Source: Actinomyces sp. UMB0138 (lineage in GTDB: Bacteria; Bacillota; Negativicutes; Veillonellales; Veillonellaceae). Taken from it: a stretch of 64,000 nt of DNA. Below are positions 9,905 to 19,824 of the stretch, one piece after another (position 1 is the first letter of the stretch; each line of letters opens with the position of its first letter). The stretch lies in the NCBI RefSeq assembly GCF_002849225.1, contig NZ_PKMC01000001.1:770476-834475 (forward strand). The letters are read 5' to 3'. The notes under the pieces are model-generated. The model had not been told where the DNA came from, ran no database searches, and saw only the letters and a program-made list of their open reading frames with translations. Position numbers and translations under genes: made by a program.

Positions 9905-11404
9905 ATGATGAGTACCCAGAATCCCGATTATGAGACGTCTTACGTAGGTATCCAGCCGACAGACGCCGGTTCAAGCAGCCCTAAGAAGCCCTCTTCCAAA
10001 AAGAAGTGGATAATTATCGGCGCCATTGTCGCAGCGCTACTTTTAGTTGCCGCAGCAATCGTTGGCTATTCAATTTACTTTAAGGACAAGGCAGTGCCGG
10101 GTGCTACCGTCGCGGGCAAGTCCGTCACGGGCATGACTGCCTCGCAGGTTGCCGAAAAAGTCCAAAAAGAATCGGCCTCGGCTGCAGTTAGAATCTCGGG
10201 CGATGCTACTAAGTCTGCCTCTCTTTCAGACCTCGGTTACAAGGTTGATGCCAAGAAGGCAGCCACTGAGGCACTCGCGCCCTCGCAGGGCTTCCTTTCG
10301 CGGCTGGCAGGACTGTTCAATCCCCCCTCGGTAACTCCGACGTACTCCAGTACTGCAGGTAAGGTTTCTGCTTATGCAGCCTCACTGCTCGGGGGCGCAG
10401 AGAATACTCCGGTCAATGCCAAGGTGGTTCTTTCCGAGGACGGGTCTGCTTTTCAGCTCAAATCTGGTAAGCCTGGCCGTGGTATAAACCCGGATCAGCT
10501 AGCTGATGCTGCGCAGAAGGCAGCGAAGACTCTCTCCAGCCAGGATGTACACGTAAAGGCCGTTCAATCCGAGCCTGCCATTACTGACCAAAAGGCAAAG
10601 GCCTTCCTGGACAAGGCCAACAAGTTGGTAGAGCTTCCGTTCACTATCACCTATGACTCTGAGAGCTACCAGCCGAGCGCTGAAAAGAAGCGCGCCTGGG
10701 TGGATTTCGGGGAAAATGGTGCGGGCAAGCAAACTGCCCCCAAGATGAACAATGACCGGGTGTTGGAGTGGGTAAATAAGCTTGCCGGCCAGGTTAGCAA
10801 AGACCCGCAGAACGGGCTGAAGAACGTCGATTCGTCCGGCAAGACCCTAGCGACCGTACGCGAGCCCGAGGACGGCTACGCAATCGACAATGCGCCTGCC
10901 TTGGCTAAGGCTGGAACTCAGGCGTTGAACTCCAACAAGGAGTACACCGGCAAGTTCACTTCCAAGCCGAAGAAGGCAGAATGGGAAACTCGCACTATCG
11001 CGCGGGGCGCGGAAAAGCTTGCTTATCCCGCCACTGAGGGCGAAAAGTGGATCGACATAAATCTGTCTAACCACACCATCTCCGCCTACCAGGGGGCGCA
11101 GATGCTACGCGGCCCTGAACCTATGGTCGATGGCATGCCCGGGTACGAAACTATCCAGGGCACCTTCCAAATTCAGCGTAAATACCGCTTTGACGACATG
11201 CGTGGCGAGGATTACTTCACCCCGGATGTCCCCTTCGCGATGTATTTCTCCGGCGGCTATGCGATTCACGGCACTCCTTGGAGGGGCAGCTTCGGGTACG
11301 CGGGCCCGTCCGGCTCACATGGCTGCGTAAATCTTCCTGTCTCGTTGGCAGGCTGGTATTACGAGTGGGCACCAGTAGGAACTACAACCGTAGTGCACTA
11401 TTAG
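9905..11404 (+). CDS. L,D-transpeptidase (YkuD domain) with membrane anchor
   Basis: Peptidoglycan cross-linking enzyme predicted to act outside the membrane. A Ser/Lys-rich cytoplasmic stretch is followed by one transmembrane helix (WIIIGAIVAALLLVAAAIVG, about residues 37-56). Then comes a long extracellular region resembling peptidoglycan-binding domains of this family, and a C-terminal YkuD catalytic domain beginning near KWIDINLSNHTISAY. The active site is GSHGCVNLP, with HGTPW upstream supplying a conserved His. The start is uncertain among tandem GTG-ATG-ATG codons at 9902, 9905 and 9908; about 499 residues result. It is monocistronic, with its own terminator, and divergent from uvrC. 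Confidence 0.92.
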   Translation: MMSTQNPDYETSYVGIQPTDAGSSSPKKPSSKKKWIIIGAIVAALLLVAAAIVGYSIYFKDKAVPGATVAGKSVTGMTASQVAEKVQKESASAAVRISGDATKSASLSDLGYKVDAKKAATEALAPSQGFLSRLAGLFNPPSVTPTYSSTAGKVSAYAASLLGGAENTPVNAKVVLSEDGSAFQLKSGKPGRGINPDQLADAAQKAAKTLSSQDVHVKAVQSEPAITDQKAKAFLDKANKLVELPFTITYDSESYQPSAEKKRAWVDFGENGAGKQTAPKMNNDRVLEWVNKLAGQVSKDPQNGLKNVDSSGKTLATVREPEDGYAIDNAPALAKAGTQALNSNKEYTGKFTSKPKKAEWETRTIARGAEKLAYPATEGEKWIDINLSNHTISAYQGAQMLRGPEPMVDGMPGYETIQGTFQIQRKYRFDDMRGEDYFTPDVPFAMYFSGGYAIHGTPWRGSFGYAGPSGSHGCVNLPVSLAGWYYEWAPVGTTTVVHY

Positions 11405-11433
11405 GATCCTTACGGTCCGTGCCTTATGCCACA

Positions 11434-11479
11434 GCCGCTAGATATCCCATTTTTGGTTGGATACCTAGCGGCTGCTTTT
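11434..11479 (+). terminator. Intrinsic terminator after the L,D-transpeptidase
   Basis: Arms GCCGCTAGATATCC and GGATACCTAGCGGC (one mismatch) around an 11-nt loop, followed by TGCTTTTG. It separates the transpeptidase from glnA. Confidence 0.8.
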
Positions 11480-11537
11480 GTAATATTAGAGATGTCTTTG
11501 ACACCACCTTTAATCTCAAGAATCTCCGGGAGATCAC

Positions 11538-12962
11538 ATGTTCCAGTCCAAGGAAGAGGCTGTCGAGTTCATAGATAAGGAAGGGGTCGAGTTCGTCGAC
11601 GTTCGCTTTTGCGATCTGCCTGGCGTATCCCAACACTTCACCATTCCAGCTAGCGAATTCAAAGATGCGGCTCTAACCGATGGGCTTATGTTTGACGGTT
11701 CTTCTATTCGTGGCTTCGTTGCTATCAACGAGTCCGATATGAAGCTAATTCCAGATGTAAGCACTGCTTTTATCGATCCGTTCCGCAAAGCCAAAACCCT
11801 GGTCGTTAATTTTTCGATTGTTGACCCGTTCACAGACGATCCTTTCTCCCGCGATCCGCGTCAGGTGGCCGCAAAGGCCGAGGCTTATTTGAAATCCACC
11901 GGCATTGCCGACACTTGCTTCATTGGCGCCGAGGCGGAGTTCTACCTGTTCGACTCGGTACGTTTCCAGACGCGCCGCGAAAATACCTTCTACCAGATTG
12001 ATTCTGTTGAGGGCGAATGGCGTATGGGCGCCGAAGAAGATGGCCACAACGATGGGTACAAGATAGATCTAAAGGGCGGGTATTTCCCCGTTCCTCCTAC
12101 CGACCACTTTGCTGATCTTCGCGACACTATGTCTAGGTTGCTGAGCCAGGTTGGGTTGAAACTTGAGCGCGCCCATCACGAAGTTGGTACCGGCGGCCAA
12201 CAAGAGATCAACTACCGGTTCAACTCGCTGCAGGCGGCTGCAGACGACCTGATGAAGTTCAAGTACGTCATCAAGAATGCTGCTATCGAAGATGGCCGCA
12301 CCGCGACCTTTATGCCCAAGCCCTTGTTTGGCGACAACGGTTCTGGCATGCACACCCACCTGTCGCTGTGGAAGAACGGCGAGCCCTTGTTCTACGATGA
12401 GCGCGGTTACGGCGCCCTGTCTGACATGGCTCGCTATTTCATTGGCGGCTTGCTGGCTCACGCTCCGGCGCTGCTGGCCTTTACGAACCCATCTATCAAC
12501 TCTTATCGTCGCCTGGTGCCCGGCTTCGAAGCACCGATTAACCTGGTCTACTCTGCTCGGAACAGGTCGGCTTGCATTCGCATTCCGGTCACCGGCACTT
12601 CCCCGAAGGCCAAGCGCGTGGAATACCGCGTGCCGGATCCCTCGGCAAACCCGTACCTATCCTTCGCGGCTTCGCTGATGGCAGGCTTGGATGGCATCCG
12701 CAACCGCATTGAGCCTCCGGAACCGGTGGACAAGGACCTGTACGAGCTGCCACCTGCAGAGTACGCAGACATCCAGAAGCTGCCTGCTTCGTTGGAGGAA
12801 GCCCTGCAGGCGCTCCGCGACGATTCGGACTTCCTCACCGAGGGCGACGTGTTCACTCAGGACCTGATCGACACTTGGATTGAGTACAAGACCGAAAACG
12901 AGATCGCTCCGATGAGGGCGTACCCGCACCCCTACGAATTCCAGCTGTACTACGGTCTGTGA
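11538..12962 (+). CDS. glnA: Glutamine synthetase, type I (GSI-beta)
   Basis: ATP-dependent ammonia assimilation, glutamate to glutamine. The 474-residue protein has FDGSSIRGF, the metal- and glutamate-binding segments [16 protein letters not shown] and [11 protein letters not shown], the ATP-binding region [17 protein letters not shown] and the [10 protein letters not shown] motif. The tyrosine in KDLYELPP (about residue 402) matches the adenylylation site of GSI-beta enzymes, so activity is probably controlled by GlnE-type adenylylation. A good TTGACA element lies at 11498-11503, but I could not place a convincing -10 box. The gene is monocistronic with a strong following hairpin. Confidence 0.97.
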   Translation: MFQSKEEAVEFIDKEGVEFVDVRFCDLPGVSQHFTIPASEFKDAALTDGLMFDGSSIRGFVAINESDMKLIPDVSTAFIDPFRKAKTLVVNFSIVDPFTDDPFSRDPRQVAAKAEAYLKSTGIADTCFIGAEAEFYLFDSVRFQTRRENTFYQIDSVEGEWRMGAEEDGHNDGYKIDLKGGYFPVPPTDHFADLRDTMSRLLSQVGLKLERAHHEVGTGGQQEINYRFNSLQAAADDLMKFKYVIKNAAIEDGRTATFMPKPLFGDNGSGMHTHLSLWKNGEPLFYDERGYGALSDMARYFIGGLLAHAPALLAFTNPSINSYRRLVPGFEAPINLVYSARNRSACIRIPVTGTSPKAKRVEYRVPDPSANPYLSFAASLMAGLDGIRNRIEPPEPVDKDLYELPPAEYADIQKLPASLEEALQALRDDSDFLTEGDVFTQDLIDTWIEYKTENEIAPMRAYPHPYEFQLYYGL

Positions 12963-12975
12963 TCTAGTAGCAGAT

Positions 12976-13008
12976 AGCTTGGGCCCGGCTTCGCGCCGGG
13001 CCCAAGCT
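12976..13008. terminator. Shared hairpin between convergent glnA and ogt
   Basis: Perfect 14-bp arms beginning AGCTTGGGCCCGGC with a TTCGC loop. The genes on both sides converge on it, so it probably ends both transcripts, although neither side has a long T-tract. Confidence 0.8.
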
Positions 13009-13010
13009 CG

Positions 13011-13538
13011 TTAAAAGAGTCTGGCACTGCCTGAATACTCGGCACCTTCTAGATCCAGGAGGTAGCGCTTCCGTTCTACTCCCCCGGCATAGCCGCCAAG
13101 ATTACCGTCGGCCCCGATAACCCGATGGCAAGGAACAATCACAGAGAGCGGATTCTTGCTTACAGCACTTCCCACTGCCCTAGCTAGGAACCGGTTTCCA
13201 AGGGCAGCTGCAATTTGCCCATAAGTCCGCACGCTTCCGCGCGGAATAGTTTCCAGATATTTCCAAACCCGGAGAGCCAATTTGTCGCCCTTTAGCTCAT
13301 AGCGTAAAGAGAAGTCTTGTCGTTTTCCGTCCAGGTAGTCCTTTATCTGGTCTGCCGCCGGAGTCAGAACAGGATCTAGGGGCTTAGCTACAATCCCTAA
13401 TCTGGCTTTGTCCGGGTAGTGGCGCTGTCCTACGAACCAGGCCCCGTTTAGAAGCTCACCTGCAGCAGAGATAGTCATGTCACCGATAGCGGTTTCGATG
13501 ATCGTGTAACGAGTCGGAAGCAGGTGTGAGTATGTCAT
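13011..13538 (-). CDS. ogt: Methylated-DNA--[protein]-cysteine S-methyltransferase
   Basis: Suicide repair protein that removes O6-alkyl groups from guanine. The 175-residue protein has the acceptor Cys in PCHRVIGADG, followed by the usual NLGGYAGGVERKRYLL; RTYGQIAAALG upstream is part of the DNA-binding helix-turn-helix. TGAGGA precedes the ATG. The gene is divergent from the acyl-CoA ligase, sharing the intergenic region that contains the three-half-site operator. Confidence 0.95.
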   Translation of the reverse strand: MTYSHLLPTRYTIIETAIGDMTISAAGELLNGAWFVGQRHYPDKARLGIVAKPLDPVLTPAADQIKDYLDGKRQDFSLRYELKGDKLALRVWKYLETIPRGSVRTYGQIAAALGNRFLARAVGSAVSKNPLSVIVPCHRVIGADGNLGGYAGGVERKRYLLDLEGAEYSGSARLF

Positions 13539-13588
13539 GTTCCTCAGGGTAGCAACATAGACACTTTGCGTAGTAAATGCTTCTTGTC

Positions 13589-13610
13589 ACCGTAAGTTAC
13601 GGTACCGTAA
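13589..13610. promoter_or_regulatory. Three abutting half-sites: probable repressor operator for the acyl-CoA ligase
   Basis: Three 7-bp half-sites lie side by side in alternating orientation: ACCGTAA (13589-13595), TTACGGT (13597-13603), ACCGTAA (13604-13610). The last two form a perfect 14-bp palindrome; the first two form a second one with a one-base centre. Palindromes of TTAC...GTAA type are typical TetR-family operators. A TAATAT box follows at 13612-13617, and the ligase start is 36 bases further on, so the site should overlap its core promoter. Confidence 0.75.
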
Positions 13611-13646
13611 GTAATATATTTTTCTTCTTCAAACTAGGAGGTCACT

Positions 13647-15455
13647 ATGCCGCTGTTGCGTCGCCGCCCTAAGAAGGAATACCTGGCCGCCGGAACTATT
13701 CCCGGAATTATCGAGAAACGGGCCAGCCTTTACCCTTCGGAAGTAGCTGTAGAGCTACGCAATCAGATCGGTACGCAGTGGCAGAAGATCACTGCTGACG
13801 CACTGCGCGACCAGATTTACGTCGTTGCTCGAGGGCTCATTGCCTACGGGCTAGAGCCCGGCGATTCCGTGGCTATTTTTGGGGCCACCTCCTATGAATG
13901 GACCGTCCTGGATTTTGCCGCCCAGTCCATCGGGTGCGTCGTTGTCCCGGTCTACGAGTCTGATTCCAACGAGCAGATCAGTTGGATCATCGAGGATTCT
14001 GACATCAAATTTGTCGTAACCGACACTTCGATCCAAGCCAGGGTTATCGATTCGCTGGTGCGCGATCGTCCCACGGTGCTCGGAGTGCTCGCCCATGACT
14101 CGGATGCCATGGTACAGATCATTGAGCGTTCTGAAGAGGTCGGCGAAGACGTCCTCACGAAGCGGCTAGAGGCCCTAAAGCCCGAGGACGTGGCTACGAT
14201 TATCTACACCTCTGGCACCACCGGCCGCCCTAAAGGTGTCGAGCTCACGCATGCGAACTTCATGAAGCAGATTGAGGTAGCTCAGCAGATGCTACCCCAG
14301 GCGATCGTGCACCAAGATACTCGAGTACTGCTGTTCTTGCCGGTAGCGCACGTACTTGCCCGCTTTATCAACTTCACCTCGCTTGCGGGACATGGGGTGA
14401 TTGGACATTCCTCTTCTATCAAGAACCTGTTGGGCGACATGACGACGTTCCGCCCCACCTCCCTACTGGTGGTCCCCAGGGTTCTAGAGAAGGTCTACAA
14501 CGCTGCCGATGCGAAGGCGGGCAGCGGTATGAAGCTCAAGATGTTCCGCTGGGCTGCGCATACCTTGGAAACTTACGCCAAGCAGGAAGAAGAAGATACG
14601 CTCACTGCTTCCACGAGGGCGGCAGCTACTGTCGCCCGGCGGCTGCTGGCAAAGATTCCGGAGCTGTTGGGCGGAAACTTGCGAGTGGTCGTCTCGGGTG
14701 GGGCTCCCCTCTCGCCCACACTTTCCTACTTCTTCCAAGGACTCGGAATCGAGGTATTGGAAGGCTACGGCACCACCGAGATGGGTGGCCCGCTCACTGT
14801 TTGTATGCCGGAGACTAATAAGACCGGTTCGGTTGGCGCTCCCCTGCTATGTAACCAGGTGCGGCTCTCTGACGACGGCGAACTGGAAGCCAAAGGCCCG
14901 GGCATCATGCGTGGCTATCGCAATAATCCCGAAGCCACCAAAGAAGCCTTCACTGCCGATGGTTGGTACAAATCTGGCGACCTAGCTTCCATTGACGAAA
15001 AGGGACGGGTCACTATTACCGGCCGTAAGAAGGAAATCATTGTCACCGCTGGCGGCAAGAACGTGTCCCCTGCCGTGCTAGAGGATCGCCTGCGCGGACA
15101 CCCGCTAATCTCCCAGGTAGTAGTGGTTGGCGACCAGCGCAATTTCATCTCGGCGCTGATCACCTTGGATTCGGAAATGCTGCCTGGTTGGCTCGAAAAT
15201 CATGGGCTCACCCATATGGAGGTTGTCGAGGCCGCCAAGGATAAGGATGTGCTGGCTTCATTGGATCGTGCTGTAAAACGCGCCAACAAGGCCGTCTCCA
15301 GGGCGGAATCAATCCGTAAATTCACGGTGCTGCCCACTGATTTCACAGAAGAGAACGGATTGTTGACCCCGTCGCTAAAGGTGAAGAGGGCGAAAGTGTT
15401 AGCCCGGTTCGCAGACGTCATCGACAAGATGTACGAGGGCGCAAAGCGGGGCTAA
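13647..15455 (+). CDS. Long-chain fatty acid--CoA ligase (AMP-forming)
   Basis: Activates fatty acids to acyl-CoA through an acyl-adenylate. The 602-residue ANL-superfamily protein has the P-loop-like A3 motif YTSGTTGRPKGVELTH (about 188-203), GYGTTEMGGP (about 372-381), the YKSGDLA segment with its Asp, and the hinge/lysine region GRVTITGRKKEIIVTAGGKN. The N-terminus resembles FadD15-type actinobacterial ligases. AGGAGGT sits 6 bases before the ATG, a strong site. It is transcribed alone between a putative TetR-type operator and a bidirectional terminator. Confidence 0.93.
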   Translation: MPLLRRRPKKEYLAAGTIPGIIEKRASLYPSEVAVELRNQIGTQWQKITADALRDQIYVVARGLIAYGLEPGDSVAIFGATSYEWTVLDFAAQSIGCVVVPVYESDSNEQISWIIEDSDIKFVVTDTSIQARVIDSLVRDRPTVLGVLAHDSDAMVQIIERSEEVGEDVLTKRLEALKPEDVATIIYTSGTTGRPKGVELTHANFMKQIEVAQQMLPQAIVHQDTRVLLFLPVAHVLARFINFTSLAGHGVIGHSSSIKNLLGDMTTFRPTSLLVVPRVLEKVYNAADAKAGSGMKLKMFRWAAHTLETYAKQEEEDTLTASTRAAATVARRLLAKIPELLGGNLRVVVSGGAPLSPTLSYFFQGLGIEVLEGYGTTEMGGPLTVCMPETNKTGSVGAPLLCNQVRLSDDGELEAKGPGIMRGYRNNPEATKEAFTADGWYKSGDLASIDEKGRVTITGRKKEIIVTAGGKNVSPAVLEDRLRGHPLISQVVVVGDQRNFISALITLDSEMLPGWLENHGLTHMEVVEAAKDKDVLASLDRAVKRANKAVSRAESIRKFTVLPTDFTEENGLLTPSLKVKRAKVLARFADVIDKMYEGAKRG

Positions 15456-15466
15456 GCACCAAAACT

Positions 15467-15496
15467 AAAAGTGGCCGGCAAAAGCCGGCCACTTTT
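15467..15496. terminator. Bidirectional terminator between the acyl-CoA ligase and uvrA
   Basis: Arms AAAAGTGGCCGGC / GCCGGCCACTTTT with a 4-nt A loop. The A and T tails on either side allow termination of both converging genes. Confidence 0.9.
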
Positions 15497-15500
15497 ACAT

Positions 15501-18335
15501 TTAAGCCAACAATGGCTTCAGGTACTTGCCCGTCCAAGAATCTTCGTTCTGCGCGACCTCCTCGGGGCTACCAGTGGCAACGATAGTACCGCCGCCCTCG
15601 CCGCCCTCGGGCCCGATGTCAATTATCCAATCAGCCGACTTGATGACGTCCAAGTTGTGCTCAATCACGATAACCGTGTTGCCCTTGTCGACAAGACCCT
15701 GTAGCACTAACAGAAGCTTTCTGATGTCTTCTAGGTGCAGCCCCGTGGTGGGCTCATCCAAAATGTACACAGATTTGCCATTGGAACGCTTGTGCAATTC
15801 CGAAGCCAGCTTGACGCGTTGTGCCTCGCCGCCAGAGAGAGTGGTTGCAGACTGTCCCAGCTTCACATACCCCAGTCCGACGTCTACCAGAGTCTGCAGG
15901 TAACGGCTGATCCTTGGGATCGCGCTGAAGAATTCCACTGCCTCCGAAATGGGCATCTCTAGAACGTCAGAGACTGTCTTGCCGCGGTAGCGAATTTCGA
16001 GGGTTTCTCGGTTATAGCGAGCTCCATGGCACGTCTCGCACGCGACATATACGTCCGGCAGGAAATTCATCTCGATCTTGATGGTGCCATCGCCCTTACA
16101 GGCCTCACAGCGCCCACCCTTGACGTTAAAACTGAATCTGCCCGGACCGTAGCCGCGCACTTTAGCCTCGGGAGTCTCGGCGAAGAGCTTGCGGACGCTG
16201 TCCCATACCCCCGTATAGGTGGCAGGATTCGACCTCGGGGTGCGCCCGATCGGCGACTGGTCAACGTGCACAACCTTCTTTAGCTGTTCCATGCCGGTGA
16301 TTGACTTGTGCCGCCCCGGCACAGTCCGTGCTCTGTTGAGTGTGCGAGCGAGGGACTGATACAGGATCTGGTTCACCAGAGTTGATTTTCCTGATCCGGA
16401 CACGCCAGTCACTGCGGTGAATAGTCCAAGGGGAAAATCCACATCAATATTCTTCAGGTTGTTCTCGCGTGCCCCGTGTACCGACAGTTTTGCGTGCTTA
16501 TCGAAGGGGCGGCGCTGTGCCGGTACTTCAATCTGCCGTCTGCCCGCAAGGTAATCGCCAGTCAGCGAGTCTTTCGCCTTTTCTATCCCTTTGACAGGAC
16601 CGGAGTAGACGACTTTGCCGCCGCCCGAACCAGCGCCCGGACCAATATCTACAATCCAATCCGCGTTTCGGATCGTGTCTTCGTCGTGTTCTACCACGAT
16701 TAGGGTATTTCCCAAGTCTCGCAGCCGAAGCAAGGTTTGAATCAGCTGGGCATTGTCTCGTTGGTGTAACCCAATGGAGGGTTCGTCCAAGACATACAGC
16801 ACGCCTACCAGACCCGAACCAATCTGGGTGGCCAGCCTAATGCGCTGCGCCTCCCCACCGGAAAGCGTTCCCGCTGCTCTGGAAAGTGTCAGGTAGGACA
16901 GGCCAACGTCGTTGAGGAAGTTCAGGCGGGCCTTTATCTCGGTAAGAATGGGGCCAGCAATCTTCTGAGCGGACCCCACAAGGCGAAGAGTAGACAGGAA
17001 CTCAGAAGACCGCTCAATTGACATATCAGTCACGTCGGCAATGGACTTGCCCTCGATAGTTACTGCAAGCACTTCTGGCTTCAGCCGCTTTCCTCCGCAC
17101 TTTGCGCAGGGGACGTCCCGCATATATTCCTCGTAGCGGGCACGCTGCGAATCGGATTCAGTTTCAGCATGTTTGCGCTCGACATAGTGGATGGCCCCCT
17201 CGAATCCGGAAGCGTAGACGCGTTCGCGCCCCCACCTGTTTCTGTAGCGCACTTTGACCTTGTAATCTTTGCCTTTAATTAGCGCATTGCGGGTCTTCTT
17301 TGGCAGATCCTTCCAAGGCGTGTCGAGGTCGAAGTCGAGTTCTTTGCCTAATGCTTCAAGTTGGCGCATGAAGTACTTGTTAGATCCAGACCAAATAGCC
17401 ACGGCGCCCTCGCCTAGACTAAGACCCTCATCAGGTACCAACAGGTCGGGATCTACCTGGAGCTTGAAGCCGATGCCATCGCAAGCTTCACACGCGCCGT
17501 ATGGGGCATTGAAAGAGAAGGTGCGCGGTTCGATTTCGTCCAGAACTAGTTCGTGATCGTTCGGGCACGCCCTATGCTCGGAGAATTTTCTGATGCCGTG
17601 CGGATCGTCGTCCGTCTTAGGCACGAACTCAATAAACACGCGTCCCTCGGCAATTTCCATCGCCGTCTCGACGGAATCTGTTAGACGAACGCGCACGCCC
17701 TCGCGCATCACGATCCGGTCTACAACAACCTCAATGTCGTGTTTGAGCTTCTTTTCGAGCGTCGGCGGGTTATCCAGACGCATCATCTCGCCATCAACTT
17801 TTACGCGCGAGAAACCCCGCGAGCGCATGTCGTCGAAGACATCTGCGTATTCGCCTTTGCGGCCTCTTACTACGGGGGCTAGGACTTGGAATCTGGTGCC
17901 TTCTGGGTATTCCAGCAGTTTATCTACCACTTGCTGGGGTGATTGGGAGGCGATTCTTTGGCCGCATTGCGGGCAGTGTGGTTCTCCGGCGCGAGCGAAT
18001 AGGAGCCGTAGGTAGTCGTATACCTCGGTGATGGTTCCTACGGTGGAGCGGGGGTTCCTGGAGGTTGACTTCTGGTCGATAGATACTGCCGGCGAGAGGC
18101 CTTCAATGAAATCCACGTCGGGTTTGTCCATTTGCCCCAGGAATTGCCGCGCGTAGGAGGACAGGGATTCTACATACCGGCGTTGTCCTTCGGCGAAGAT
18201 AGTGTCGAATGCCAGCGATGATTTGCCTGATCCGGATAGTCCTGAGAAGACGATTAGGCTATCGCGGGGCAGATCGACATCTACTCCTTTCAGATTGTGC
18301 TGACGGGCGCCACGTACTAACAGGTTTTCACTCAC
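15501..18335 (-). CDS. uvrA: UvrABC excinuclease subunit A
   Basis: Damage-recognition ATPase of nucleotide-excision repair, 944 residues. Two ABC ATPase modules are present: Walker [13 protein letters not shown] near residue 32 and [12 protein letters not shown] near 650, with [12 protein letters not shown] and [12 protein letters not shown] signatures. Zinc-binding Cys clusters occur in CPNDHEL...CEACDGIG and in CEACKGDG...CETCHGARY. It ends at the bidirectional terminator and has no obvious partner gene. I saw no actinobacterial LexA box immediately upstream. Confidence 0.98.
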   Translation of the reverse strand: MSENLLVRGARQHNLKGVDVDLPRDSLIVFSGLSGSGKSSLAFDTIFAEGQRRYVESLSSYARQFLGQMDKPDVDFIEGLSPAVSIDQKSTSRNPRSTVGTITEVYDYLRLLFARAGEPHCPQCGQRIASQSPQQVVDKLLEYPEGTRFQVLAPVVRGRKGEYADVFDDMRSRGFSRVKVDGEMMRLDNPPTLEKKLKHDIEVVVDRIVMREGVRVRLTDSVETAMEIAEGRVFIEFVPKTDDDPHGIRKFSEHRACPNDHELVLDEIEPRTFSFNAPYGACEACDGIGFKLQVDPDLLVPDEGLSLGEGAVAIWSGSNKYFMRQLEALGKELDFDLDTPWKDLPKKTRNALIKGKDYKVKVRYRNRWGRERVYASGFEGAIHYVERKHAETESDSQRARYEEYMRDVPCAKCGGKRLKPEVLAVTIEGKSIADVTDMSIERSSEFLSTLRLVGSAQKIAGPILTEIKARLNFLNDVGLSYLTLSRAAGTLSGGEAQRIRLATQIGSGLVGVLYVLDEPSIGLHQRDNAQLIQTLLRLRDLGNTLIVVEHDEDTIRNADWIVDIGPGAGSGGGKVVYSGPVKGIEKAKDSLTGDYLAGRRQIEVPAQRRPFDKHAKLSVHGARENNLKNIDVDFPLGLFTAVTGVSGSGKSTLVNQILYQSLARTLNRARTVPGRHKSITGMEQLKKVVHVDQSPIGRTPRSNPATYTGVWDSVRKLFAETPEAKVRGYGPGRFSFNVKGGRCEACKGDGTIKIEMNFLPDVYVACETCHGARYNRETLEIRYRGKTVSDVLEMPISEAVEFFSAIPRISRYLQTLVDVGLGYVKLGQSATTLSGGEAQRVKLASELHKRSNGKSVYILDEPTTGLHLEDIRKLLLVLQGLVDKGNTVIVIEHNLDVIKSADWIIDIGPEGGEGGGTIVATGSPEEVAQNEDSWTGKYLKPLLA

Positions 18336-18568
18336 CCTCCAAATCTACCTGTGCTGTGGCCTAATCTCGCCTCTTAGGCGCTGCTTCGCCTTTGAGCGAA
18401 CCTCTTCTACTTTCGCTTTGTACCTACCGGGGCGATACTTGAGTGGTGAGTTTTCCGGCGGCATAGCCGTGGTGCTCTTCGGTCAGCTAATCGATGATGA
18501 ACTGGCCCTAGCCGTCGGGTGCACGCGTAAACTTGCAAGGGAAGTTCCAACCGATAGGAAGTACTGCA

Positions 18569-18853
18569 GTGAAAGTTTTAGTTGAATATCTCTACGACGA
18601 ATCGAAGTCTGCGCAGATGGATGAGGTGCGGCCCAAGCATCGGGCTCACTTGCAGTCGCTTTTTGAGAAGGACATTGTGGTGGCTTCGGGACCGTTGGAG
18701 GGGTCTGGAGCTCCCGGTGCGGTGCTTCTGCTCAATGCTGCTTCCGAGGGCGAGGCGCTTGAGTTGCTTGCGGAAGACCCGTTCTTTGTTGGTGGTTTCG
18801 TAGCCAAGCGCACCGCACGTACTTGGAATCCTGTTATCGGGATATTTGCCTAG
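18569..18853 (+). CDS. YciI-family protein
   Basis: Small (94 residue) ferredoxin-like-fold protein of the YciI/YCII family, whose members have a conserved His/Asp pair but mostly unknown reactions. RPKHRAHLQSLFEKD holds the conserved His, and SGPLEGSGAPGAVLLL matches the family core. The start chosen is GTG at 18569, with AGGAAG 7 bases upstream; an in-frame upstream start at 18533 lacks support. Its stop overlaps the start of the transporter by one base (TAGTG), so the two are translationally coupled. Confidence 0.85.
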   Translation: MKVLVEYLYDESKSAQMDEVRPKHRAHLQSLFEKDIVVASGPLEGSGAPGAVLLLNAASEGEALELLAEDPFFVGGFVAKRTARTWNPVIGIFA

Positions 18854-19824
18854 TGAGGAAGCTGCCGCCTGCTCTTTCTTCGTTTGCGGATCCGTTCATT
18901 ATTGGAATTCTGCTTGTCCTTGCCCTGGGCATCTTAGTGCCGATTCCTTCCTGGGCTATCTCGGGCCTAGAGGTGATTGGCACCTTCGCGGTGGTGGTGC
19001 TGTTCTTCCTGTATGGGGGAAGGCTGTCTACTGCGGAGGTTATTGCTGGCCTGAAGAACATCAAGGTACAGGGCTCTGTAGCTGTGGCGACGTTCGTTAT
19101 CTTCCCAATTTTGGGCTGCGTTACCTATCCACTTTGGCTATCGCTGCTGGGGAAGACTTTTGCCACCGGGATTCTTTACCTGACCTTGTTGCCTTCCACA
19201 GTGCAGTCGTCAGTAGCCTTCGTTTCTATTGCCCGAGGCAATATTGGGGCGGCAGTGTGTTCGGCGACCATCTCTAACATTGTTGGCATGGTCATTACTC
19301 CCCTGCTGGTAATGCTTGTCATGGGCACTTCTTCAGGGGTGTCTTTAGGTTCGATCGGAAACATTTTTCTGCAACTGCTCGTGCCTTTCATAGCCGGGCA
19401 ACTACTCCAGCCGAAGATCGGAGGGTGGCTTCGCGCCCATAGGGGGCTTACTAAAGGGGTAGACCAGTCGACCATCTTGCTAATTGTGGCTTCTTCGGTT
19501 GCGGGAGCTACTGCCCGCGGGCTGTGGGCGCAGATTCAGCTGAAGCAGGTCCTGTTTCTGATATTGGCTTCTGCCCTGATATTGGCTGTGATGCTGGCGG
19601 TAACCTGGTTCGGCGCAAATGCCCTGGGCATGCCGCTGGCAGATCGTATAGTTGTGCTCATGTGTGGGTCGAAGAAGTCCCTTGCAACCGGGCTTCCTAT
19701 GGCAGCAATCATTTTCCCAACGGCTACGGTCGCTGCGGTTACCGTGCCAATCATTGTTTTCCATCAATTACAACTAGTGGTTTGTGCGTCGTTGGCACAG
19801 ACGTTGGCAAGAAGGAGGTCCTGA
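18853..19824 (+). CDS. Bile acid:sodium symporter (SBF)-like transporter
   Basis: Polytopic membrane protein of about 323 residues with nine to ten predicted helices, resembling the SBF-like group (YfeH-type) of the bile acid/sodium symporter superfamily. Recognisable segments are FLYGGRLS at the end of helix 2, TLLPSTVQSSVAFVSIARGN and the late CGSKKSLATGLPMA, which matches the conserved inverted-repeat core. The substrate cannot be told from sequence. The GTG start overlaps the YciI stop, and its TGA overlaps the start of the next gene by one base, so it is the middle gene of a tightly coupled three-gene unit. Confidence 0.85.
   Translation: MRKLPPALSSFADPFIIGILLVLALGILVPIPSWAISGLEVIGTFAVVVLFFLYGGRLSTAEVIAGLKNIKVQGSVAVATFVIFPILGCVTYPLWLSLLGKTFATGILYLTLLPSTVQSSVAFVSIARGNIGAAVCSATISNIVGMVITPLLVMLVMGTSSGVSLGSIGNIFLQLLVPFIAGQLLQPKIGGWLRAHRGLTKGVDQSTILLIVASSVAGATARGLWAQIQLKQVLFLILASALILAVMLAVTWFGANALGMPLADRIVVLMCGSKKSLATGLPMAAIIFPTATVAAVTVPIIVFHQLQLVVCASLAQTLARRRS

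Noticed and set aside
18336..18568. LexA (SOS) box upstream of uvrA
   Set aside because: No GAAC...GTTC dyad of the actinobacterial type could be found near uvrA, coaE-uvrB or uvrC.
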